This document shows positions 29,245-38,706 of a DNA stretch of 64,000 nt, in pieces. The stretch comes from DAOVXM01 sp963746255. GTDB taxonomy: Bacteria > Chloroflexota > Anaerolineae > Anaerolineales > UBA4823. The DNA lies in contig CAVVAJ010000009.1 of assembly GCA_963746255.1 (NCBI GenBank), positions 682,001 to 746,000 of the forward strand, given 5' to 3'. The notes below the pieces were generated by a model. It was not told the origin of the DNA, searched no databases, and saw nothing but the letters and a program-made list of their open reading frames with translations. A program made the position numbers and the translations under genes. Each line of letters begins with the position of its first letter. Position 1 is the first letter of the stretch.

Positions 29245-30159
29245 TTAATTTGCTAACAGCGGGCGGTGTGAGCGATTTTGCCCGTACGTTACCAACACCA
29301 ATCCGCTGAACAGCAACAGAATACCGACAAACGTACCGATCGTAAATTGTTCCCCAAGCAGAAAGATCGCGAGTAGTCCCGCAGTGAGGGGTTCTCCTAA
29401 AGTCAGTGTCGCAGCTGTTGCCACCGCTACTAATTTAAGTCCCCGCGCAAATAAGCTATACGCAATGGCATTCGTGATGATCCCTAAGTGAAGTGCTACA
29501 CCAATTCCTGCGGGATTCGATACCCAAGCTAACTCACCACGGAATAACACCGGCAGAACAATAACTGCTCCAATTGTGAATGTCAATCCCATAACCGCTT
29601 CTGGTTCATGATCTTCAAGCAGCCCCTTGCTGACAACCGTGAATAAGGCATATGAGAAGCCAGCTCCTATTGCCAGGATAATACCAAGCAAATCTCCCTG
29701 TATAGAGCTGCCTGCTGATACCAGCAACCCGCACCCAATAACTGCCAATACAGTCGCGATAGTCCACCAACAATTCGGCCTTTCACGAAAAACGATGTGT
29801 CCTAGTAATCCGGCCAGGATTGGTGTACTGCCAATACCAACTATAGTGCCCACTGCAACGCCGGTACGAGCCACGCCAGAAAAAAACAATAGGTTATAAC
29901 CAACCATACTCATTCCCGCTAGCAGAGTCGGCAACACTGGCCAATGCTCGCCCCGGTGAAAACTCCCCCGCAGTAAAGCGAATATAAGCAAAATCAAGCC
30001 ACCAATAACCAGCCTAATTGCGCCAATCTCCGAGGGATTTGCCCCATCGGGTGCGAACGCCTGGGCTGTCCCGGTGGTCCCCCAGCAGATCGCCGCTGCT
30101 AAGACCAGCCAGCTGCCCGACTGCGAGTGGAGATACTTGCTTTTAGACCTGGTCGTCAT
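29245..30159 (-). CDS. EamA (DMT superfamily) permease
   Basis: A 304-residue inner-membrane protein with ten predicted helices in two EamA repeats of about 140 residues. The second repeat has the typical SYALFTVVSKGLL stretch and LTLGEPLTAGLLAIFLLGE near 255. Such permeases export or import metabolites or amino acids; the substrate cannot be read from sequence. It stands between the dynamin operon and the methyltransferase-like gene, in the same direction but with gaps over 100 bases. Confidence 0.88.
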   Translation of the reverse strand: MTTRSKSKYLHSQSGSWLVLAAAICWGTTGTAQAFAPDGANPSEIGAIRLVIGGLILLIFALLRGSFHRGEHWPVLPTLLAGMSMVGYNLLFFSGVARTGVAVGTIVGIGSTPILAGLLGHIVFRERPNCWWTIATVLAVIGCGLLVSAGSSIQGDLLGIILAIGAGFSYALFTVVSKGLLEDHEPEAVMGLTFTIGAVIVLPVLFRGELAWVSNPAGIGVALHLGIITNAIAYSLFARGLKLVAVATAATLTLGEPLTAGLLAIFLLGEQFTIGTFVGILLLFSGLVLVTYGQNRSHRPLLAN

Positions 30160-30284
30160 ATTGTTCCGTTATCCAAACAAGCCAACTCGATTTGTTTAGC
30201 GATGATAGACACAGACCCTCCCATTCCAGAAAGGGAAAACTATCCCGAGCTACCAGTACCACTGTCAGACCGGCAGAAGCCCGG

Positions 30285-30873
30285 CTAGTCATGTTTTGGG
30301 AAATACGCTCCGGTGGTACGCATGTATTCTGCATATGGTGCCCCAAATCTGAGCAATAAGTCTTTCTCTTCTGCTAAACACATTACTAAGAAAATTGGGA
30401 TAAACAATAAGGAATACACAGCTAAAAATGGGGAGTTCAGCAGAAATGCAATCACCAACCAAATAAACACTTCACCAACCGCCTGTGGGTGGCGAAGCTT
30501 TGCATAGATACCACCATACATGGCATGTTCTTTTTCGCGGTCTAATCGCCTCCTCACCAGCGTCTTTCATACCGACAATCATCAAGTACACTGCTTGTAT
30601 ACCGATCAGTATGGCGAGGGATGCTGATATCCACCAAGGCCAAGGAAAAGTTTGTGGTAGCGGTGAATTGACAGGGAAATAGAAATAGACGATGTAATTA
30701 ATTATTGTGAGAAATTCAAAACCGATAGCTACGACGCGATAATTACCACACCTCTGGTAGGCATCAGGACCATAAATGGCTTCAAGCGCTGCAGGACTCA
30801 CGCTGAGTACATAATAATACAAGAATAATAGGGCAGAGAAAGTTAGCAGCGTAAGGTTCAACCATGCGATCAT
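30285..30873 (-). CDS. Isoprenylcysteine methyltransferase-like membrane protein, with a frameshift
   Basis: Two overlapping frames join into one 195-residue membrane methyltransferase-like protein. The first (from 30873, AGGAG upstream) gives four helices and runs to GMKDAGEEA. The second continues DREKEHAMYGGIYAKLRHPQAVGE and ends EYMRTTGAYFPKHD. The RHPQ motif and the C-terminal EE...Y...Y pattern are those of ICMT/PEMT-type enzymes that methylate lipids or cysteine carboxyls. Removing one base near 30541-30547 restores the frame. As read, the chain would stop before the cofactor-binding region. Confidence 0.78.
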
Positions 30874-31240
30874 GTTGGCAACTCCTAGTCTTGTAGTTTA
30901 CGTTAACTTACATTTCAACCGAACAGCATTTGCCCAAGTTAAATATTTTTGGTATGGATAGATTATAGGTGATCCCGTGGTGCGAATACTAACAAAAACC
31001 TCGGGCGCTTGGATTCCAGCCAATTCTATCAATTGCTCTATAAAGTTCTCATATCCAAACCCCATAATGTGTATAGTATGTCCTGGACACCGCACAACGG
31101 TGCTTTGACATTTCACCATGCGCAAGGTATAATCTACGCTTGCGGGTTCACCATTTACATAAAACCCAAACATTTTTTATGAATAGAAATATTGCCGCCC
31201 GATGGGCGGTTATGTAATCTCGATTTTTGGAGAATTTTCG
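30874..31240. other. Divergent region with promoter and leader of the S1 gene
   Basis: About 370 bases separate the methyltransferase-like gene from the S1-domain gene. The right part holds a perfect consensus promoter and a 100-base leader with a hairpin (CCGCCC-GAT-GGGCGG, 31195-31209). A 91-codon minus-strand frame runs through the same stretch but lacks support. Confidence 0.5.
31105..31133 (+). promoter_or_regulatory. Consensus sigma-70-type promoter of the S1-domain gene
   Basis: TTGACA (31105-31110), a 17-base spacer and TATAAT (31128-31133) match the consensus perfectly. Transcription would start near 31140 and run into the S1-domain gene at 31241, with a 100-base leader. Confidence 0.85.
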
Positions 31241-32008
31241 ATGGAAACGGATGTAGTTGCTACCCCAGAAACAAACCAACCGGAATCCCTAGCGGATATT
31301 AAAAGAAAAACCAAGTACAGCGGCACAGTGATTAAAACTACACTTGCAGGTGCACTGGTTGATATCGGCATGGATACTCCGGCTGTAATCCATATCTCGC
31401 AGCTTCAAAATGAACCTACCAATCGGGTTGAAGATGTAGTCACAATTGGCCAAACGGTTGATGTTTGGGTAAAGCGTGTTGAACCAAATCGGAATCGTAT
31501 TGAACTAACCATGATAGAGCCTCTTGAACTTGAATGGCGCGAGATCAACAAAGGCATGACACTTAAAGGAAAAATCACACGCATTGAAAATTTTGGCGTC
31601 TTCGTAGATGTTGGTGCAGAGCGACCGGGTTTGGTTCACATCAGTGAGATCACGCATGACTATATCAAAACGCCAAACGAAGTTGTAAAAGAAGGCGAAG
31701 AGGTTGAAGTTCAAGTTTTAGACGTCAATCGGCGCCGGAAGCAGATAAAGCTCAGCATGAAAGCACTGGAAGTTAAACCTGCTCCAGAACCAAAACCCGC
31801 TAAACGGAAAAAAGCGGTTGTTGAAGAGGAACCGAGCGTCCCAGTGCCAACTGCCATGGAAATCGCATTCCGAGAAGCCATGGAACGTTCCGATAACAAT
31901 GAAGAACAGCCACCAGTGCAAACGAAAACTAAATCAATAAAGAACACTGAAGAAATGGACGACATATTCAGTCGAACACTGCAGAATAAAGTTGAAGGCA
32001 GCAAGTAA
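31241..32008 (+). CDS. S1 RNA-binding domain protein (two S1 repeats)
   Basis: A 255-residue cytosolic protein with two S1 domains, at about 25-95 (GALVDIGMDTPAVIHISQL) and 105-175 (GVFVDVGAERPGLVHISEIT), followed by a charged, lysine-rich tail. It is like a shortened ribosomal protein S1 and may help mRNA recruitment or RNA turnover. The start is ATG 31241 with GGAG 8 bases upstream, not the earlier ATG at 31202 that lies within the leader hairpin. A perfect promoter upstream suggests high expression. A terminator follows. Confidence 0.88.
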   Translation: METDVVATPETNQPESLADIKRKTKYSGTVIKTTLAGALVDIGMDTPAVIHISQLQNEPTNRVEDVVTIGQTVDVWVKRVEPNRNRIELTMIEPLELEWREINKGMTLKGKITRIENFGVFVDVGAERPGLVHISEITHDYIKTPNEVVKEGEEVEVQVLDVNRRRKQIKLSMKALEVKPAPEPKPAKRKKAVVEEEPSVPVPTAMEIAFREAMERSDNNEEQPPVQTKTKSIKNTEEMDDIFSRTLQNKVEGSK

Positions 32009-32038
32009 ATTTGAAATGTAACAACATTGGAATATCTG

Positions 32039-32073
32039 GCGCCCGGGTGACCACTGGTCAATTGGGCGCTTTT
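32039..32073 (+). terminator. Terminator after the S1-domain gene
   Basis: GCGCCC at 32039-32044 pairs with GGGCGC at 32064-32069. An inner TGACCA-C-TGGTCA arm adds to the stem. TTTT follows directly. It sits 30 bases after the stop codon. Confidence 0.65.
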
Positions 32074-32165
32074 GAATTAAGCTCGATTGAGGGTAAAATG
32101 AAGCAGTACTCGTAAAAAGAACCTTCAATTAATCAACATACTATAGCGAGAGTATCCAAATTACG

Positions 32166-33182
32166 ATGACTTCAGAGCAGAAACGAACGAATTTACCAGT
32201 CAATACTTTGATCACTGGTGGGGCAGGATTTATCGGCAGCCACCTAGCAGAGGCTCTGCTCTCCCAAGGGCATGAAGTAACGATCATCGACAACTTGTCC
32301 ACCGGACGATTCGAGAATATCGCCCACTTAACGGACAATCCTAGCTTCCATTTTGCGATCGAATCGATCACCAGCGAAACCGTTATGGACCGCCTCATCA
32401 GCAAAAGCAACCTGATCTTTCATTTAGCAGCCGCCGTGGGAGTACAGCTGATTGTCCAAAAACCGGTCCACACCATCGAGACGAACATCATGGGAACTGA
32501 AGCCGTCCTAAGGACTGCACTGCGCTACCGGGTTAAAGTTCTCCTGGCATCATCGTCCGAGGTTTACGGCAAGGGGAATTCGATCCCATTCAGGGAAGAT
32601 GACGATGTAGTATTAGGACCGACCAGCAGAAACCGTTGGGCATATGCTGCTTCAAAAATGGTGGATGAATTTCTGGCGCTTGCTTACTACCACGAATATG
32701 GTTTACCCGTAACAATTTTCCGCCTGTTTAATACTGTCGGCCCCCGGCAGACCGGGCGCTATGGAATGGTGATTCCGCGCTTCGTGAAGCAAGCTCTCCA
32801 GAAAGAGCCTTTAACTGTCTACGGAGACGGTCAGCAATCGCGCTGTTTTTTACATGTGCAAGATGCAGTTGCCGCGATCCAAAGCCTGGCAGATAAACCC
32901 GCGGCAGAAGGACAGGTTTATAACATCGGCTCTCAGGAAGAAATCACAATCCAAGGATTGGCGGAAGCAGTTTTGGAACAGATTACGCGTTTAGATAAAA
33001 GGGCTTACACAATCGAACAAATCCCCATCAAATATATTCCCTATGACGAAGCATATACAAAAGATTTCGATGATATGCGCCGACGAGTTCCTGATATCTC
33101 CAAAATCCAGAAAATATCCGAATGGAGTCCTAAATATGGTCTATCTAAAATTCTCACGGATGTGATTGCCGAGAATTTATAA
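32166..33182 (+). CDS. NAD-dependent sugar-nucleotide epimerase/dehydratase
   Basis: A 338-residue extended short-chain dehydrogenase. The NAD motif GGAGFIGSH lies near 19-27, the DNLSTG loop near 44, the catalytic Ser-x24-YxxxK set in SSSEVYG and YAASK near 163, and the RLFNTVGPRQ motif near 188. Members closest in pattern include UDP-glucuronate decarboxylase and UDP-glucose 4-epimerase. The substrate is an inference; a nucleotide sugar for cell-surface glycans is likely. A bidirectional terminator separates it from dnaK. Confidence 0.9.
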   Translation: MTSEQKRTNLPVNTLITGGAGFIGSHLAEALLSQGHEVTIIDNLSTGRFENIAHLTDNPSFHFAIESITSETVMDRLISKSNLIFHLAAAVGVQLIVQKPVHTIETNIMGTEAVLRTALRYRVKVLLASSSEVYGKGNSIPFREDDDVVLGPTSRNRWAYAASKMVDEFLALAYYHEYGLPVTIFRLFNTVGPRQTGRYGMVIPRFVKQALQKEPLTVYGDGQQSRCFLHVQDAVAAIQSLADKPAAEGQVYNIGSQEEITIQGLAEAVLEQITRLDKRAYTIEQIPIKYIPYDEAYTKDFDDMRRRVPDISKIQKISEWSPKYGLSKILTDVIAENL

Positions 33183-33196
33183 TACCTTTTTGAATC

Positions 33197-33234
33197 AAAA
33201 ATAGCGCCGGTGCTAGATACCGGCGCTATTCTTT
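33197..33234. terminator. Bidirectional terminator between epimerase and dnaK
   Basis: A 12-base perfect stem (AATAGCGCCGGT, 33200-33211, with ACCGGCGCTATT, 33219-33230) has a 7-base loop. There are A residues before it and CTTT after it, so it can end the epimerase transcript on the plus strand and dnaK on the minus strand. Confidence 0.88.
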
Positions 33235-33245
33235 ACAAAATCTGA

Positions 33246-35156
33246 TTACGCTTCTCGGAATTCTCCTTCAACTACTTCGCCATCATCTTCAGGCATCGGA
33301 GTTTCTGGCGCATGCCCGTTTCCTCCAGGGCTGAAATCGCTGGCCGGCTGCTCGGACTGTGCATAGAGCTGCTGACTTAGCGCATGCAAGGCGTTCTGTA
33401 AATCATCACTTAGTGATTTGATATTGTTGATATCATCACCCTTGGCAGATTCACGCAGCGCAGTGATCTTCGCCTCGATTTTCTGGCGTTCAGCCGCGGG
33501 CACTTTATCACCCAGCTCTTTAAGAGTTTTCTCAGTCTGGTAAGCCAGACTATCGGCCGTATTCCGGGCTTCAATCAACTCTCGGCGTTTGCGATCATCG
33601 GCCTCATGGGCTCGAGCTTCGTCAATCATGGAATCAATTTCGGACTGATCCAGGTTGGTGGAGGCAGTAATCGTCACCTTTTGTTCTTTGCCGGTGGCCT
33701 TATCCTGGGCTTTTACGTTGATGATCCCATTCGCATCAATATCAAACGTCACCTCAACCTGAGGGATACCGCGTGGCGCAGGTGGAATACCTTCCAATCG
33801 GAACCGGCCCAAGGTCATGTTATCTGTTGCCATCGGGCGCTCACCCTGTAGCACATGTATATCTACCGCAGTTTGGTTGTCATCTGCTGTAGAGAATACC
33901 TCGCTCTTTTTGACAGGGACGGTCGTGTTGCGCTCGATAAGCGCAGTCATCACTCCACCAAGGGTCTCAACACCTAAGGATAGTGGTGTAACGTCCAGGA
34001 GAAGCACATCTTTTACTTCACCACCTAATACACCGGCTTGGATTGCAGCACCCACTGCAACAACCTCGTCAGGGTTAACGCCCTTATGGGGTTCTTTGTT
34101 AGTAAATGAGCGTACCAATTCCTGCACCATCGGCATTCTGGTCGCTCCACCGACGAGGACAATCTCGTCAATATTTTCCGCGCTTAGCTTCGCATCTTTC
34201 ATTGCCGCGTTGAACGGTCCGCGCAGACGCTGGACTAAGTTTTCACTGAGCTGTTCGAATTTCGAGCGTGAAAGTTTTATCTGAAGATGCTTTGGACCAG
34301 AAGAATCGGCCGTGATGTAAGGCAGATTAATCTCGGTTTCTAAAACACTCGAAAGCTCTATCTTTGCTTTCTCAGCGGCCTCTCGCAAACGCTGCAAGGC
34401 TTGACGATCGTTGCGCAGGTCGATGCCTTGCTCGCGTTTGTACTCATCCGCGAGCCAATTGACGATGATCTCATCCCAATCGTCGCCGCCAAGATGGGTA
34501 TCACCATTTGTCGCCCGCACCTCTACAACTCCGTCCCCAACATCTAAGACACTCACATCAAATGTTCCCCCACCTAGGTCAAACACTAAGATGGTTTCAT
34601 TTTCTTTTTTATCAAGACCGTAGGAAAGAGCCGCTGCGGTAGGCTCATTGATTATCCGCAACACATCTAATCCAGCAATCTTACCGGCATCCTTTGTCGC
34701 CTGGCGCTGACTATCGTTGAAATATGCCGGAACCGTGATCACTGCTTGGTTGATGGTTTCGCCCAAATAGGCTTCTGCATCTGCTTTCATCTTTCCCAGG
34801 ATCATAGCTGAGATCTCTTGTGGGCTATATTCACGATTGGTAATCGGTAATTTCACCCGTGCGTCACCTGCAGATCCTTCAACAACTTGATAAGGGACCA
34901 TTTTTCTTTCAGTCTCAACCTCATCATAACGTCGACCCATAAACCGTTTAATTGAATAAACAGTATTGTCGGGATTCACAACCGCCTGGCGTTTGGCTGT
35001 CTGCCCCACAAGTCGTTCCCGATTATTGTTGAATGCAACAACAGATGGGAGCAAGCGCGAACCTTCTGCGGTTGGAATGACCGTTGGGTCACCGCCTTCT
35101 ATTACAGCAACAACGCTGTTTGTTGTTCCGAGATCGATACCAATGATTTTTGCCAT
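33246..35156 (-). CDS. dnaK: Chaperone protein DnaK
   Basis: A 636-residue Hsp70. The nucleotide-binding domain (1-380) starts with IGIDLGTTNS and contains IINEPTAAALSYGL, DLGGGTFDVS near 193 and VGGATRMP near 335. The substrate domain follows from about 390 (LLLDVTPLSLGVET), then the helical lid and an acidic tail. It refolds proteins in the cytosol with ATP, DnaJ and GrpE; neither partner gene is adjacent. GAGAGGTG precedes the ATG. No CIRCE or HAIR operator was seen upstream. Confidence 0.98.
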   Translation of the reverse strand: MAKIIGIDLGTTNSVVAVIEGGDPTVIPTAEGSRLLPSVVAFNNNRERLVGQTAKRQAVVNPDNTVYSIKRFMGRRYDEVETERKMVPYQVVEGSAGDARVKLPITNREYSPQEISAMILGKMKADAEAYLGETINQAVITVPAYFNDSQRQATKDAGKIAGLDVLRIINEPTAAALSYGLDKKENETILVFDLGGGTFDVSVLDVGDGVVEVRATNGDTHLGGDDWDEIIVNWLADEYKREQGIDLRNDRQALQRLREAAEKAKIELSSVLETEINLPYITADSSGPKHLQIKLSRSKFEQLSENLVQRLRGPFNAAMKDAKLSAENIDEIVLVGGATRMPMVQELVRSFTNKEPHKGVNPDEVVAVGAAIQAGVLGGEVKDVLLLDVTPLSLGVETLGGVMTALIERNTTVPVKKSEVFSTADDNQTAVDIHVLQGERPMATDNMTLGRFRLEGIPPAPRGIPQVEVTFDIDANGIINVKAQDKATGKEQKVTITASTNLDQSEIDSMIDEARAHEADDRKRRELIEARNTADSLAYQTEKTLKELGDKVPAAERQKIEAKITALRESAKGDDINNIKSLSDDLQNALHALSQQLYAQSEQPASDFSPGGNGHAPETPMPEDDGEVVEGEFREA

Positions 35157-35523
35157 TTTTCACCTCTCACTAAAGCTAATTTTTCACTACTTAAGCTTAA
35201 TCGGAGATTGCAAGAACAACGTTAACAGTGTATAGGATATATATCAACATTATTGGTTCCCAATTAGTAGCCATTATGGCACGTGGACAATAATGGTCAA
35301 AAGCGAGTGCATTCCCATTTTTTGGTTCAGTTTTAAGTAAAAGTGGGACACAACTATTCTATTTAGGGAATTTTCTTATTCAATGTGGGATGGTTTTTGC
35401 TAACCGGAAATATGTTAAAAAAATGAAATGCCGGATATAGCGACAGCCCCATACACGATAAGAGGACTGAGCATATTGAATTTTTTAACATTAAATATTA
35501 TTCTTCTCTATTACGTTAAAAAA

Positions 35524-35586
35524 TACCCCCAGAGGTTAGGCATATACGGGGGGTGTGGTGGTGCCCTACCCAAACACTGGGGGGTA
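35524..35586. repeat. Inverted repeat TACCCCCAG / CTGGGGGGTA around a G-rich island
   Basis: TACCCCCAG (35524-35532) and CTGGGGGGTA (35577-35586) form inverted arms around a 44-base G/C-rich centre that itself has runs of six G and CCC. The island stands out in AT-rich surroundings about 330 bases before dnaA. Confidence 0.5.
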
Positions 35587-35693
35587 GAGTAAAATTCAAA
35601 TATATTTTAGCTTTAAGCATAATTCAGCGAATTCTTTAACAATCGGTTATCTTAAATTTTTGTTTTTTTTTAGGATATCGTAGGGTTGACGTA

Positions 35694-35723
35694 TTGCAGT
35701 TTTACTAGGTTATCTGCTAAAAT
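35694..35723 (+). promoter_or_regulatory. Candidate dnaA promoter
   Basis: TTGCAG (35694-35699), an 18-base spacer and TAAAAT (35718-35723) preceded by TGC make an extended -10 promoter. Transcription from about 35730 gives a 185-base leader before dnaA. Confidence 0.55.
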
Positions 35724-35914
35724 AGTGACAGTTGCGAGGCGTGAATAAAGACCGCAAATGTCCAGGGGGATAGCAGTTCTCTATATCTGATCGAAAAATC
35801 GGTTAGTAATAGAACTTATCGTAAGCATCAGCCAACCGGAATCAGCGTTGGTGATAGGATTTTTGCGCCCGATTATTTGATCGCCCGCAATTTCGATTGA
35901 GGAGGAGTTTATCT

Positions 35915-37258
35915 ATGAATGCTGAGCAAGCGTGGCGGGCTACGCTCGGTCAATTACAGATGGAGATGCCTAAAGCTGCCTTTGATACTTGGGTTGCGGG
36001 TACGGAATTTATCACATATGAAGACGGGAGCTTTATCATCGGTGTGCAGAATGCCTATGCGCGCGATTGGTTAGAATCCCGATTGGCAAGCACAGTCAAA
36101 CGCAAACTGAACGGTTTAATGAACCGGACAATTGCAGTGAGGTTTGTCGTCTGGCAAAATCCACCTGAATCCGAATTGCCTACCCCTCGGATTGATCTTC
36201 TTCACGAACAAAACGAGCAGGATTCACAGCCATCAAATAATCTAACAATTAATCAGAAATACACCTTTGATAATTTCGTTGTTGGTACCAGCAACCGTTT
36301 GGCTCATGCCGCCTCAATTGCCGTTGCCGAGAACCCAGCGCACTCATATAACCCGTTATTTCTCTATGGAGGCGTTGGACTTGGGAAAACGCATCTTCTG
36401 CACGCAATCGGTAATGCGTGTTCGGAAAATGGTCTTAACGTCCTATATGTATCGTCCGAAGAATTCACCAATGACCTAATTAACGCAATTCGCACCCACA
36501 AAACTCAGGCTTTCCGCGAGAAGTACCGCCGTACTGATGTGCTGCTAATTGATGATATCCAATTTATCGCTGGTAAGGAATCGACTCAGGAGGAGTTCTT
36601 CCACACTTTCAATACTCTGCACGGTCAAGACAAACAACTGGTCATCTCATCCGACAGACCCCCAAAAGCCATGGGCACTCTGGAGGAGCGCCTTCGCTCC
36701 CGCTTTGAATGGGGCCTTGCCGCTGATATCCAACCACCTGATTTTGAGACCCGCGTAGCTATCCTGCGCTCGAAGGCTTTGCGCGTCGGCAGTGATATAA
36801 CGGATGAAATATTAGAACTCATTGCCCGTCGAGTTCAATCAAACATCCGCGAATTGGAGGGCGCCCTAACACGTATTGCGGCGTTCTCCCAAATTAGTGC
36901 CATGCCGCTTTCCCCCCAGCTGGTCGAGTCTCTGTTGGCAGATTTGCTACCCCGGCGCGCAGACATTCAAACTGATGATGTAATCGCTTTAGTCGCCCGA
37001 GAATATGGATTGGGGACAGACCGTTTACTGGGCAGGGAACGAACCAAGGATGTTGCCCTCCCAAGACAAGTAGCCATGTATTTACTGCGTGAAGAAGCTA
37101 ATATATCTTTGCCGAAAATCGGCGAAGCCCTGGGAGGACGGGATCACACTACAGTTATGTATGCTTGCGATCGAGTAGCCGATTTACTCGAAACAGATGA
37201 CCGCTTCCGCCGACAGGTCGTTGAAATCAGACAGAGAATATATGGGCAATCCGGATAA
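35915..37258 (+). CDS. dnaA: Chromosomal replication initiator DnaA
   Basis: A 447-residue AAA+ initiator that opens the replication origin. Domain I is at 1-80; the ATPase core shows YTFDNFVVG near 116, Walker A GGVGLGKTH near 149 and Walker B LLIDDIQF near 209. The C-terminal DNA-binding domain has the signature GRDHTTVMYA near 413. The ATG at 35915 follows GGAGGAG by 7 bases; a TTG at 35897 would put that site inside the gene. dnaN and recF are not downstream, unlike the classical arrangement. Confidence 0.98.
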   Translation: MNAEQAWRATLGQLQMEMPKAAFDTWVAGTEFITYEDGSFIIGVQNAYARDWLESRLASTVKRKLNGLMNRTIAVRFVVWQNPPESELPTPRIDLLHEQNEQDSQPSNNLTINQKYTFDNFVVGTSNRLAHAASIAVAENPAHSYNPLFLYGGVGLGKTHLLHAIGNACSENGLNVLYVSSEEFTNDLINAIRTHKTQAFREKYRRTDVLLIDDIQFIAGKESTQEEFFHTFNTLHGQDKQLVISSDRPPKAMGTLEERLRSRFEWGLAADIQPPDFETRVAILRSKALRVGSDITDEILELIARRVQSNIRELEGALTRIAAFSQISAMPLSPQLVESLLADLLPRRADIQTDDVIALVAREYGLGTDRLLGRERTKDVALPRQVAMYLLREEANISLPKIGEALGGRDHTTVMYACDRVADLLETDDRFRRQVVEIRQRIYGQSG

Positions 37259-37281
37259 AGCACATCATTTGCTCTCATACA

Positions 37282-37316
37282 GAAAATGCCTCCGCAGAAA
37301 AATCGGAGGCATTTTC
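37282..37316. terminator. Bidirectional terminator between dnaA and the AI-2E gene
   Basis: A 13-base perfect stem, GAAAATGCCTCCG (37282-37294) with CGGAGGCATTTTC (37304-37316), has a 9-base loop. The A/T-rich ends serve as U-tracts on both strands, between convergent genes. Confidence 0.85.
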
Positions 37317-37343
37317 CATTATTCGTTGCAGTCTGAGTATCAG

Positions 37344-38498
37344 TCAATCCGCATCGTGATCAGGGCGCCGGCGCCACCATTGTGGGTCTGGTGGTGGTAA
37401 TGGCGTAGTAATGGATTTTTCCGGGAAGGGGTCAATATCCACCAAGTTAGCGTAGATATACCTACCAATTACCCTGGCAGTGGCAATCGTTGGTGCCGCC
37501 AATAAGATACCGAGAAAACCTGCCAGCAAAGCACCAGCAAAGATTCCCAGAATGACCACCAATGGAGGCAGGTGGACACGGCGGCCAATAATCCTCGGCA
37601 GCAAGTAATTGAGATCAAATTGCTGGAAGATAATGTGCATGCCAATCACTATCAGCATAAATATCCAGTTTGGGAGTGGTAGCCATGTGGAACCAATAAA
37701 TAAGGCCAAGATGGATGCAATTACCAACCAAATCGCATGACCGAGAGTTGGCAGGAACTCTAATATCCCAGCAAGAAAACCCATCGCAAGAGCAAAGGGT
37801 AAGCCAATAATGAAACCAACCAGCGTAAAAATGGTTGAAACAACGATAGCCAGGACAATCTGCCCCCGGAAAAAAGCGGACCAGATCTCGCTGATCGTCA
37901 GCCGTAATTGTGTGTAATCCGGCAGGTATATAGGTGGGACCAATCCTTCAATCCATTCCCGCAATGCATGCCCGTCTTTGATCAAGTAGAAGGCAACCAC
38001 CACTACAAATACAACCCATACCAGTGATGAAATCACTTCGACTGCGTAGCCTAACGTTTGCCCAAAAAATGGTTCGCTAAGACTTCTTAATGAGCCCAAG
38101 ACCTGCTGGGAAAGTTCATCAATATTGATGCTTTGACCCAGAATTTCATATTCTGTGATGCGAATTGTCTCGAATTGAGAAAAGATGCGCTCGATATCGA
38201 CATTTAAGCTGCTGATCTGAGCTACCAACGAGGGGGTGATCAACATGAAAATCCCAATAAGAATGACTGCTAACAGTGTAAAAGCAAGGAATGTCGCTAG
38301 ACCTCGATGGAGCTTGAAACGATTTTGCAGCAGATTTGCTACCGGTGAGAGAATATAAGCGATGATTACTGCCAGGATAAGCGGTGCAATCGCTTCGCGA
38401 AACTGGTACAACAAAAAAATGGTTAACCCCAAAAGGATGACCACCACCATCAATTTCGTTTGTTGAGACCAGCTGGGTCGTTGGGATTCTATGGTCAT
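37344..38498 (-). CDS. AI-2E family membrane permease
   Basis: A 384-residue membrane protein with about eight helices and the typical PerM/AI-2E pattern: AYILSPVANLL near 45, a soluble stretch with VLGSLRSLSE, VAFYLIKDG near 170 and the C-terminal PRIIGRRVHLPPLVVILGIFAG near 305. Family members export autoinducer 2 or act as ion antiporters; which applies here is unknown. TAGAAT lies 6 bases before the ATG, with TTGCAA 17 bases further up, so the mRNA may be leaderless. The C-terminus is acidic and arginine rich. Confidence 0.9.
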   Translation of the reverse strand: MTIESQRPSWSQQTKLMVVVILLGLTIFLLYQFREAIAPLILAVIIAYILSPVANLLQNRFKLHRGLATFLAFTLLAVILIGIFMLITPSLVAQISSLNVDIERIFSQFETIRITEYEILGQSINIDELSQQVLGSLRSLSEPFFGQTLGYAVEVISSLVWVVFVVVVAFYLIKDGHALREWIEGLVPPIYLPDYTQLRLTISEIWSAFFRGQIVLAIVVSTIFTLVGFIIGLPFALAMGFLAGILEFLPTLGHAIWLVIASILALFIGSTWLPLPNWIFMLIVIGMHIIFQQFDLNYLLPRIIGRRVHLPPLVVILGIFAGALLAGFLGILLAAPTIATARVIGRYIYANLVDIDPFPEKSITTPLPPPDPQWWRRRPDHDAD

Positions 38499-38706
38499 AG
38501 GATCATTCTAGCGGTATCTCATAAAAATTGCAACCCGAGCAATAATTTTCTTTCCCGTTGGATGCGAAGGTTTAAAATAATTATGCCACCATAGTTAAAT
38601 GTGGTGACATAAATGAGAACCTTTCTGGAACTGTGAGAATTACCTGGCAAGCTCAGATTTCCACTTCTAACAAGTGAAATCCCGTTGTATCACCAGCGTA
38701 AACCGT

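Larger units (their letters stand above)
35157..35914. other. dnaK-dnaA divergent intergenic region, possible origin
   Basis: This 758-base gap has no credible gene. Very AT-rich stretches (35440-35520 and 35590-35680) flank a G/C-rich island at 35524-35586. TTATC cores occur at 35647, 35710 and 35816, but no full DnaA box (TTATCCACA) was found. The dnaA promoter lies at the right end. Position beside dnaA makes an origin of replication possible, not shown. Confidence 0.4.

Noticed and set aside
30898..31173. A 91-codon minus-strand frame before the S1-domain gene
   Set aside because: It has no ribosome site or recognised motif, and it is crossed by a perfect plus-strand promoter.
35157..35300. 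CIRCE or HAIR heat-shock operator upstream of dnaK
   Set aside because: Neither TTAGCACTC-N9-GAGTGCTAA nor CTTGAGT-N7-ACTCAAG is present; TTAAGCTTAA is too short to count.
35157..35914. A confirmed origin of replication
   Set aside because: AT-rich DNA next to dnaA is suggestive, but no canonical DnaA boxes were found, so it is only reported as a possibility.
35897..35914. Upstream TTG start for dnaA
   Set aside because: It would place the strong GGAGGAG ribosome site inside the coding region.
38580..38610. Imperfect inverted repeat TATGCCACCATA / TGTGGTGACATA
   Set aside because: It has two mismatches and is distant from any start codon or stop; it could be chance.
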